The translations under genes and the position numbers were made by a program. From the NCBI GenBank assembly GCA_022708765.1, contig JAKIYB010000325.1:1-5605 (forward strand): 5,605 nucleotides of DNA, given 5' to 3'. Source of the stretch: Armatimonadota bacterium. GTDB lineage: Bacteria; Armatimonadota; Hebobacteria; CAIYQO01. The notes beneath the pieces were generated by a model. It had not been told where the DNA came from. It searched no databases and saw only the letters and a program-made list of their open reading frames with translations. This document shows positions 1 to 4,415 of the stretch, piece after piece; positions within the stretch are counted from its first letter, which is position 1, and each line of letters begins with the position of its first letter.

Positions 1-431
1 CCGCCTCGCTCATCTCCGCGCCGATGTATGAGGAGTTCGCGCTACCCTACGAGCGGCGCGTCTGCGACGCGCTCCACGCCGCCGGCAGTCTGGTGAAGCT
101 GCACATCTGCGGCGACACCCGCGCGTTGCTCCCGCTGATGGCCACCAGCGGCGCCGATCTCTACAACGTAGATCATCTCGTGCCGCTGGCCGATGCCCGT
201 GACGTGTATACTGCAGCCGGCGCCGCCTATAAAGGTAACCTCGACCCGGTGGCCGACATCATGCAGGCAACCCCCGACACCTGCCGCGCCGCCGCCTTCC
301 GCTGCCTGGACATCGCTCGCGGCACGAAATACCTGCTCAGCGCCGGCTGCGAAATCCCCGCCGAAACGCCGGACGCCGTCTTTGAGGCGTTTTGCGAAGC
401 ACCGGCCGCGTGGGCGGCGCGCAATCTTTGA
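1..431 (+). CDS. UroD-family methyltransferase, corrinoid/MtaA-like (3' part only)
   Basis: The gene enters from the left edge in the frame starting at base 3 and ends at TGA 429-431, so about 142 C-terminal residues are visible. The reading opens with A-S-L-I-S-A-P, followed by the Met at base 24, which is internal rather than a start. Counting from that Met, the L-H-I-C-G-D segment (H27, C29), the G-N-L-D-P motif (71-75) and S-A-G-C-E-I-P (C109) are typical of the C-terminal half of UroD-fold proteins. The H-x-C plus distant C pattern is the zinc site of MtaA/MtbA/CmuA-type methyl-corrinoid methyltransferases. True haem-pathway UroD lacks it. By family knowledge such enzymes move methyl groups between a corrinoid protein and a zinc-activated thiol or related acceptor in the cytoplasm. 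The substrate cannot be read from the sequence. The next gene follows on the same strand after 54 bases but has its own promoter, whose -35 box overlaps this stop. Confidence 0.85.
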   Translation, partial: ASLISAPMYEEFALPYERRVCDALHAAGSLVKLHICGDTRALLPLMATSGADLYNVDHLVPLADARDVYTAAGAAYKGNLDPVADIMQATPDTCRAAAFRCLDIARGTKYLLSAGCEIPAETPDAVFEAFCEAPAAWAARNL

Positions 432-456
432 CAGGCCAGAACCAGCCCGGTAGAAT
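428..456 (+). promoter_or_regulatory. Sigma70-type promoter for the zinc-ribbon gene
   Basis: TTGACA at 428-433 (six of six to consensus) is followed after exactly 17 bases by TAGAAT at 451-456 (five of six). The expected transcription start is near 463, giving a leader of about 20 bases before the ribosome binding site and start codon. The -35 hexamer contains the TGA stop of the upstream gene. Spacing and match are seen directly; activity is inferred. Confidence 0.75.
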
Positions 457-473
457 GAGATATCCCCGACGCC

Positions 474-479
474 AAGGAG
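474..479 (+). promoter_or_regulatory. Ribosome binding site that decides the zinc-ribbon start
   Basis: AAGGAG directly abuts an ATG at 480, which would leave no spacer. It sits six bases before the in-frame GTG at 486. Two minus-strand genes in this window also have six-base spacers (DUF1540 gene and oxidoreductase), so GTG 486 is the better start. Confidence 0.7.
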
Positions 480-485
480 ATGCCC

Positions 486-1199
486 GTGTCCCTGCATGAT
501 GAACTCGCCAAACTCCGCGACCTGCAGAAGGTGGATACCCAGATCTATCAGCGCGAGCAGGCGCTGAAGGCGCTGGACAGCGGTGACGCGCTGAAGCAGG
601 AAGCCATTGCCCTGCTGAAGCGCCATGATGCCGTGGAAGCCGCGCTGCGCAAAGCCGAGGGTACCCAGCGCGACCATGAACTGGCGCTGAAAAGCCTGGA
701 AGAGAAGCGCAAAGCGGTGAACGACAAGCTCTACGGCGGCCGCATCACCAACCCGAAGGAACTGGGCGACCTGCAGAAGGACGAGGAGATGATCGCCCAT
801 CAGATTTCCACCCTGGAAGACGTGCTGCTGGAGGCGATGGACGCGGCAGAAACGGCCCGCGCGGAAGAAGCCGAGATCGGGAAGGCGCTGGCGCTGGCGA
901 AACGCCGCTGGCAGGAGACGGTAGCCCACACGAAGGCGGAAACGGAGCGGCTGACGAAAGAAATCGCCGCGCTGAAGCCCGAGCGCGACCGACTCGCGGC
1001 GCTGGTGGACAAATCGCTGCTGCGCCGCTATGACGAAATCCGCCGGCACAGCCAGGGCATCGGCCTCGCCATCACTGACTCCGGCATCTGCTCCGCCTGC
1101 CATATCACCCTCAATCGCGAAATCATGGACCGCATGGTGGAGGGCTTTGAAGTGGTGCTGTGCGAGAATTGCGGGCGAATATTGTCGCCGAGTTTGTAA
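486..1199 (+). CDS. Coiled-coil protein with C-terminal C4 zinc ribbon (PF02591/DUF164 type)
   Basis: This 237-residue protein starts at GTG 486, chosen from the ribosome binding site. An ATG two codons earlier at 480 is possible but has no spacer. Residues 1 to about 180 are heptad-rich, charged and Leu/Ala/Glu/Lys-heavy, as in a long antiparallel coiled coil. In the middle lies the family hallmark L-Y-G-G-R-I-T-N-P-K-E-L (about 82-93). A Y-D-E-I-R-R segment precedes the C-terminal zinc ribbon, which has C-S-A-C (C202, C205) and C-E-N-C (C226, C229). Length and order match the CT398/HP0958-like family. Helicobacter HP0958 acts in flagellar and RpoN biology. In most bacteria the role is unknown, though a nucleic-acid-binding or scaffold role is often supposed. 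The gene has its own promoter and appears monocistronic, because 439 bases of repeats follow it. Family assignment is secure; function is not. Confidence 0.92.
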   Translation: MSLHDELAKLRDLQKVDTQIYQREQALKALDSGDALKQEAIALLKRHDAVEAALRKAEGTQRDHELALKSLEEKRKAVNDKLYGGRITNPKELGDLQKDEEMIAHQISTLEDVLLEAMDAAETARAEEAEIGKALALAKRRWQETVAHTKAETERLTKEIAALKPERDRLAALVDKSLLRRYDEIRRHSQGIGLAITDSGICSACHITLNREIMDRMVEGFEVVLCENCGRILSPSL

Positions 1200-1222
1200 T
1201 TTACCCGTGATGCCTCTGCTCA

Positions 1223-1294
1223 GTAATTCGGTGATCCCGATGCAATCGGGACGGAGCGGAACGGACGAGTAAAGGCTGGCTGTCACCGAATTAC
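1223..1294. repeat. 12-bp inverted repeat enclosing 72 bp, with inner hairpin
   Basis: GTAATTCGGTGA at 1223-1234 is the exact reverse complement of TCACCGAATTAC at 1283-1294. Inside it, TCCCGATGCAATCGGGA at 1235-1251 folds into a seven-bp stem with a GCA loop that stacks directly on the outer left arm. The rest of the inside is most of copy 1 of the 42-bp direct repeat. The right arm of the palindrome (through base 1293) recurs at the end of copy 2, but the left arm does not. Confidence 0.8.
1252..1293 (+). repeat. 42-bp direct repeat, copy 1
   Basis: This copy matches 1324-1365 at 41 of 42 positions; base 1269 is G here and the matching base 1341 is A. It begins CGGAGCGGAACGGACG and ends in TCACCGAATTA, which is one arm of the surrounding inverted repeat. 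The offset between copies is 72 bases, the same as the length of the inverted-repeat unit. Confidence 0.85.
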
Positions 1295-1323
1295 CCCGCA
1301 ACGTTCTGCCCAGCCTCGTGCAG

Positions 1324-1365
1324 CGGAGCGGAACGGACGAATAAAGGCTGGCTGTCACCGAATTA
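1324..1365 (+). repeat. 42-bp direct repeat, copy 2
   Basis: This is the second copy of the unit at 1252-1293 with a single substitution. The 30 bases before it (1294-1323) are unrelated to those before copy 1. They include CCAGCCT (1310-1316), which can pair with AGGCTGG (1345-1351) inside the copy, so this unit has a different potential fold. Confidence 0.85.
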
Positions 1366-1382
1366 TCTTTGCGGTTATCTGA

Positions 1383-1419
1383 CTTGTCGGCAATGCCACG
1401 GCGGGACATTCCCGACAAG
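1383..1419. repeat. Stem-loop with interrupted stem
   Basis: CTTGTCGG (1383-1390) pairs perfectly with CCGACAAG (1412-1419). After one C/C mismatch, AATG (1392-1395) pairs with CATT (1407-1410). No T-run follows on either strand, so it is not a standard intrinsic terminator. It lies 11 bases before the TAA duplication of the fold-back element and may be a separate repeat. Confidence 0.6.
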
Positions 1420-1430
1420 ATGCATAGCGA

Positions 1431-1599
1431 TAAGAAACTATCTTAAAACGGATCGTAGTCGGATCGCGGAGGATTTTTCGTGGCTGGCAAGGCGGCTGTC
1501 CGAAAAGTGTATGAGGTCATACATGCTCGGATAGCCAACGCCGCCAGACGCGGAAAAGACCCGCGAGACGACTGCGAGGCGTTTTGAGATAGTTTCTAA
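1431..1599. mobile_element. Fold-back MITE, 163 bp, with TAA target duplications
   Basis: The left terminal repeat GAAACTATCTTAAAACG (1434-1450) matches the reverse complement of 1580-1596 at 16 of 17 positions. Direct TAA triplets flank it at 1431-1433 and 1597-1599. Homology between the arms continues inward. Bases 1434-1503 and the reverse complement of 1527-1596 are each 70 bases long and agree at roughly 50 positions by hand count, ending in GGCTGTCCGA against GGCTATCCGA. A perfect inner hairpin with a GG loop sits at the centre (1508-1523). The whole element could extrude as a cruciform or form one long RNA hairpin. There is no coding capacity, so a transposase would have to act in trans. 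A three-base TNA duplication and these ends are consistent with the IS5 superfamily, but that parent is inferred. Confidence 0.8.
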
Positions 1600-1638
1600 G
1601 TAGTGAATAGATGATGTTGCGGGAGACGTTATCACAGC

Positions 1639-3009
1639 ATGACGCGACGTGTATACGCCATTCAAACAATCGTCCTCATCGTCTTACTGCTCGGGCATTT
1701 CATTGTCTGGGCGGCGTATCCGCGCGCGTGGGCCCATTACTACCAGGAGCTCGCTTTTCTCAAGGTGATGGCGCCGCCGGTGTTGATGAGCATCGGCTGG
1801 TTCGCGCTGCTCGGGGTGCTGCGAAAGAAGGGGTGCCGCGAGACGTTCATTGTGCCGGTGGCAGCGCTCCTCGCCGGATTTGGCATCCTCTTCCTGCTGC
1901 GGTTGGCCGGTGGATCATACATGCAGTATGTCACCGAGATCAGCCCACATTGGCGCGAAGTCTTCGCGGACAAAGCCGCTGATATTTTCGCCGCCTACGG
2001 CAAGCAGGTCATCTTCTTTTTCGTCGGGTTGGCGGCGCTGCTGGCCATGTTGCTTGTGCGCTGGGACGTGCAGGCGCTCACCCGTTATAAGTATCTGGTA
2101 GGCAGCGGCGCGGTGCTGCTGCTGCTCGTGACTACCCTGTTCGGCAAAGAGACCGGCGGCCAGCAGATCGCGTTGAACATGGGATTCTTTACCTTCCAAC
2201 CGCACGAGCCAGTGAAGCTGCTCATTGTCATCTTCATGGCGGCCTACCTGGTGGAGAAACGGGATCTGCTGGTACTGGCCGCGGCGCGGGCGCGGTTCCT
2301 CTCGGTGATGGACCTGCGCTACCTGGGGCCGATGGTCGCCCTCTGGCTGCTGGTGATGGCCATTGTCTTCAAGCATAAAGACCTGGGCGCGGCGCTGCTG
2401 CTTTTCGGCATCTTCCTCGGCATGCTCTACCTGGGCACCGGGCGGAAGACATACGTCGCTCTCGGCCTGGGCATGTTTCTCCTTGGCATCTTCGCCGCGT
2501 ATTCTCTCGTTTCGCGCGTGCAGACGCGCGTCGCCATCTGGCTCGATCCCTGGCAGGAACGTTACATCAATGACCAGGGGTATCAGATCGCGCAGTCGCT
2601 GATGGCGCTGGGCAACGGAAAGCTCATCGGGGCGGGATTGGCCGGCGGCTACCCGGAAATCATCCCGGCGATCCATACCGATATGATTTACGCCGCCATC
2701 AGCGAGGACTTCGGGCTGGTGGGCGCCGTCATGATTTTCGCCTGCTTCCTGCTGCTTATCGAGCGCATCTTCGCCGTCGGCCTGCGCGCGCGCGACGCGT
2801 TCGGCGGGCTGCTGATCGCCGGGTTGGGGGTCTCACTGGCGCTGCAGACATTGGTCATCATCGGCGGCGTGGTGAAGGCCATCCCGCTTACCGGCGTCAC
2901 GCTGCCGTTCATCAGCTATGGTGGCACCAGCGTGGTCATCAATTTCGTCATTCTCGGCCTCGTGCTCAAAGTCGCCGCGCAATCGCACGAGGCGGCGCCG
3001 GCAACCTGA
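1639..3009 (+). CDS. FtsW/RodA/SpoVE-family (SEDS) peptidoglycan glycosyltransferase
   Basis: This 456-residue polytopic membrane protein has about 12 hydrophobic segments. SEDS proteins polymerise lipid II into glycan strands, usually with a class B penicillin-binding protein. Visible motifs, in order, are F-Q-P-H-E (186-190, usually FQPSE), K-H-K-D-L-G (245-250), W-L-D-P-W (301-305), G-Y-Q-I-A-Q-S (314-320), H-T-D-M-I-Y-A (346-352) and P-F-I-S-Y-G-G-T-S (423-431). D348 in H-T-D aligns with the essential Asp of E. coli RodA (D262). The first 130 or so residues form an extra hydrophobic region, as in the long RodA of Actinobacteria, so RodA-like is more likely than FtsW. Start ATG 1639 is the only plausible one: the frame has a stop at 1612, and a weak GGGAG lies at 1621-1625 with a long 13-base spacer. 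No penicillin-binding-protein partner is adjacent. A MITE ends 42 bases upstream. Confidence 0.95.
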   Translation: MTRRVYAIQTIVLIVLLLGHFIVWAAYPRAWAHYYQELAFLKVMAPPVLMSIGWFALLGVLRKKGCRETFIVPVAALLAGFGILFLLRLAGGSYMQYVTEISPHWREVFADKAADIFAAYGKQVIFFFVGLAALLAMLLVRWDVQALTRYKYLVGSGAVLLLLVTTLFGKETGGQQIALNMGFFTFQPHEPVKLLIVIFMAAYLVEKRDLLVLAAARARFLSVMDLRYLGPMVALWLLVMAIVFKHKDLGAALLLFGIFLGMLYLGTGRKTYVALGLGMFLLGIFAAYSLVSRVQTRVAIWLDPWQERYINDQGYQIAQSLMALGNGKLIGAGLAGGYPEIIPAIHTDMIYAAISEDFGLVGAVMIFACFLLLIERIFAVGLRARDAFGGLLIAGLGVSLALQTLVIIGGVVKAIPLTGVTLPFISYGGTSVVINFVILGLVLKVAAQSHEAAPAT

Positions 3010-3019
3010 CGACATGTGA

Positions 3020-3045
3020 ACGGGGCGCGGTTGCCCGCGCCCCGT
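3020..3045. terminator. GC-rich hairpin between convergent genes, possible bidirectional terminator
   Basis: ACGGGGCGCGG (3020-3030) pairs perfectly with CCGCGCCCCGT (3035-3045) across a TTGC loop, giving an 11-bp stem. It lies 10 bases after the SEDS stop and 39 bases beyond the stop of the opposing DUF1540 gene. No T-tract follows on either strand, so it is not a textbook Rho-independent terminator. Its position still suggests transcript-end or mRNA-protection duty on both sides. Confidence 0.5.
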
Positions 3046-3048
3046 CCC

Positions 3049-3081
3049 GCGTCCTTGCCGCGTCCCTGCCGCGTCCCTGTC
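3049..3081. repeat. Three tandem 11-bp repeats
   Basis: The units are GCGTCCTTGCC (3049-3059), GCGTCCCTGCC (3060-3070) and GCGTCCCTGTC (3071-3081), with one change each from the middle unit. They fill the space between the hairpin and the DUF1540 stop codon and look like a small slippage-type minisatellite. Confidence 0.75.
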
Positions 3082-3084
3082 CCT

Positions 3085-3369
3085 TTACTTTCGCGGTTCA
3101 AAGGTGGCGCAATCGGCATGCTGCAGGTGATGCGTCACCGTGATGCCCGCCGCCTGGCAGGTCAGATCCGCGTTATACTCGCACTGGTCCACATGGCAAG
3201 CCCCGACCATGGCGGTATCGGACCGCATGATATGCTGCCCCTTCGGAATGAAGGTGTCACAGTTTGGGTGCTCGCCGCCTACGTTGATGGCCGGGGCGTG
3301 GCACATCATCTGGCGGTTGTAAAAACACTCCTCCACGTCGCATTTGTTCACCGGTGGCAGTTGTTCCAT
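3085..3369 (-). CDS. Protein with two DUF1540 cysteine-rich domains
   Basis: This 94-residue protein has two tandem copies of a four-cysteine unit. The first has C10, C15, C23, C37 and ends C-D-T-F; the second has C58, C63, C71, C87 and ends C-A-T-F. Both follow C-x4-C-x7-C-x13/15-C with a Tyr-Asn after the second cysteine, which is the DUF1540 pattern. The spacing suggests one metal ion, probably zinc, per unit. No enzyme function is known for the family. The protein is soluble with no signal peptide. The start was chosen at 3369 because GGGAGGG sits six bases upstream; a longer reading from 3432 would add 21 residues unlike the family. Going downstream on the same strand, it follows the DedA gene after 93 bases, so shared transcription is likely. 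It ends convergently against the SEDS gene. Confidence 0.88.
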   Translation of the reverse strand: MEQLPPVNKCDVEECFYNRQMMCHAPAINVGGEHPNCDTFIPKGQHIMRSDTAMVGACHVDQCEYNADLTCQAAGITVTHHLQHADCATFEPRK

Positions 3370-3375
3370 GGTTTG

Positions 3376-3382
3376 CCCTCCC
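3376..3382 (-). promoter_or_regulatory. Ribosome binding site fixing the DUF1540 start
   Basis: On the minus strand this reads GGGAGGG with six bases before ATG at 3369. It is the reason for preferring the 94-residue protein over the longer 115-residue reading. Confidence 0.75.
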
Positions 3383-3462
3383 GCAAGTAGCATAGCGGAA
3401 AGCGTGAAGGGTGTGCCGCTGAAATCCGACAAAGAGGGCGAGTTTGTACGGTTCCTGCCCGG

Positions 3463-4176
3463 TCAGGCGTCTTCCGTTTCCGGGGAGGCCGGGGCGTGCT
3501 CGGTGGCGTGAATCTGCCGGCGCTGAGCGCGGGTAGCGAGCAGGTAAATGGCGTAGACAATGCCGACGAGCGCGATAGTGCTCCAGGTGAGTTTGTGGAA
3601 AGCAGCCTCGTAGGCTGCCTCATTGGTAAGATGACCATGCTGAGACAGCACGGTCTGCATGTCGTTGGCCATCGCCAGGCCGAAGGCGGTGAGCACAGTG
3701 CACCAGAGGAATGAGCCGGCGATGGTCATGATGGAGAAGGTGCGAAAACGCATGCCGCACAGCCCCGCCGGAATGGAGATGAGATGGCGCACCACCGGCA
3801 GCAGGCGGGCGAGGAAGATGCCGCCTGCGCCGTACTGCGCTACCCAGCGCTCGGCCAGCAGCAGCTTGTGTTGGGGCAACAGGAAATACTTGCCGAATTT
3901 GAAGAGAAAGGGACGGCCAAGCCACCGCGCGAGGAAATACATCAGGCAGGAGCCGAGGTAGGAGCCGAGCGTGCCCGCCAGCACCACCATCGCCGCCATG
4001 AAGGCGCCGCCGCCGCGCTCGTGATACTCCAGATAGGCCGCCGGCGGCACCACTAGTTCGCTTGGCAGCGGGAAGACGGTGCTCTCAATCGCCATGAACA
4101 GCACCACGCCGCCCAGCCCGAACTGCTTCAGGAGGTCAATGTACCAACTGATGATGCCCTGCATGAATTCGTGCAT
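3463..4176 (-). CDS. DedA-family inner-membrane protein
   Basis: This 237-residue membrane protein carries the DedA signature. E-S-T-V-F-P-L-P-S-E (31-40) is followed by a Pro-Pro pair (44-45), then a Gly-rich stretch ending in a membrane segment (about 58-84), then F-L-A-R-L-L-P-V-V-R (121-130) and I-P-A-G (135-138). E31, E40, R124 and R130 correspond to the kind of charged residues known to be needed in E. coli YqjA/YghB. Family members are linked to polyprenyl-phosphate or phospholipid flipping and to membrane potential homeostasis; this paralogue's substrate is unknown. A polar C-terminal tail follows the last membrane helix (about 198-215). ATG 4176 is the first possible start after an in-frame stop, and ATG 4164 is an alternative; neither has a clear ribosome binding site. 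The DUF1540 gene lies 93 bases downstream. Confidence 0.93.
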   Translation of the reverse strand: MHEFMQGIISWYIDLLKQFGLGGVVLFMAIESTVFPLPSELVVPPAAYLEYHERGGGAFMAAMVVLAGTLGSYLGSCLMYFLARWLGRPFLFKFGKYFLLPQHKLLLAERWVAQYGAGGIFLARLLPVVRHLISIPAGLCGMRFRTFSIMTIAGSFLWCTVLTAFGLAMANDMQTVLSQHGHLTNEAAYEAAFHKLTWSTIALVGIVYAIYLLATRAQRRQIHATEHAPASPETEDA

Positions 4177-4246
4177 AAATACGTCCGCTGCCTGCTCATG
4201 CTCGTATTACTCGACCACGGTAAATTTGCGACAGTGCATGCCGCAT

Positions 4247-4293
4247 TCACCCACTTCCCCACTCCCGGGATTGGGAGAGGGGAAATGGGGTGA
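4247..4293. repeat. Interspersed C-rich/G-rich palindromic repeat, copy A
   Basis: The pyrimidine-rich left half runs from TCACCC to CACTCCC. It pairs with the purine-rich right half GGGAGAGGGGAAATGGGGTGA with two mismatches and one bulge. Its purine half resembles the one at 4384-4409 (GGAGAGGGG, then GGGGTGAGG). It lies between the oxidoreductase stop and the DedA start. Confidence 0.65.
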
Positions 4294-4366
4294 GGGTGCG
4301 CGTGAGCGCGCGACACCTTGACGGCAACCTGATGTGGTCCAGTTATACTCGTCCTCGATACCTTAT

Positions 4367-4409
4367 CCTGCCCCTCTCCACGGGGAGAGGGGGGCAGGGG
4401 GTGAGGGGG
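4367..4409. repeat. Interspersed C-rich/G-rich palindromic repeat, copy B
   Basis: CCCCTCTCC (4371-4379) pairs perfectly with GGAGAGGGG (4384-4392) over the loop ACGG. CCTG and CAGG (4395-4398) extend the stem past a GG bulge, and GGGGTGAGG (4398-4406) follows, as in copy A. It begins just seven bases past the stop of the oxidoreductase on the minus strand, so it could cap or end that transcript. No T-run accompanies it. Confidence 0.65.
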
Positions 4410-4415
4410 AGAACG

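Larger units (their letters stand above)
1200..1638. other. Repeat-filled intergenic region
   Basis: No credible gene lies in these 439 bases. From left to right they contain an inverted repeat with a 42-bp direct repeat (1223-1365), a stem-loop (1383-1419) and a fold-back transposable element (1431-1599), then about 40 bases of leader for the SEDS gene. The open frames crossing this stretch on the minus strand read repeat units (N-S-V-T-A-S-L-Y-S-S-V-P-L-R appears twice) and run antisense through real genes, so they are not genes. No clear sigma70 promoter or U-tract terminator was found here. Confidence 0.75.

Noticed and set aside
1252..1365. CRISPR-like array
   Set aside because: Only two repeat copies are present, the single spacer is 30 bases, the repeat is 42 bases, and no cas gene is nearby. 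The link to an inverted repeat explains it better.
42..1418. Long 458-codon open frame on the minus strand
   Set aside because: It runs antisense through two well-supported plus-strand genes, and its N-terminal part is just the translated 42-bp repeats. GC-rich codon bias commonly opens such frames.
1584..1613. Outward promoter from the MITE end (TTGAGA with a downstream AT-rich hexamer)
   Set aside because: TTGAGA at 1584 is a fair -35, but the best hexamer at proper spacing matches only three of six at -10.
1438..1665. 75-codon minus-strand frame across the MITE
   Set aside because: It simply translates the fold-back element and the start of the SEDS gene, with no protein-like motif.
1915..2676. 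253-codon open frame on the minus strand
   Set aside because: It is rich in Gln, His, Arg and Glu, as expected from the reverse strand of a membrane-protein gene, and has no recognisable domain. The SEDS gene on the other strand is certain.
4177..4235. Promoter for DedA around TAATAC (minus strand, 4209-4204)
   Set aside because: Both hexamers match only three of six, so it cannot be told from chance.
4318..4349. Plus-strand promoter TTGACG with TATACT
   Set aside because: The spacer is 20 bases, too long, and no plus-strand gene follows.
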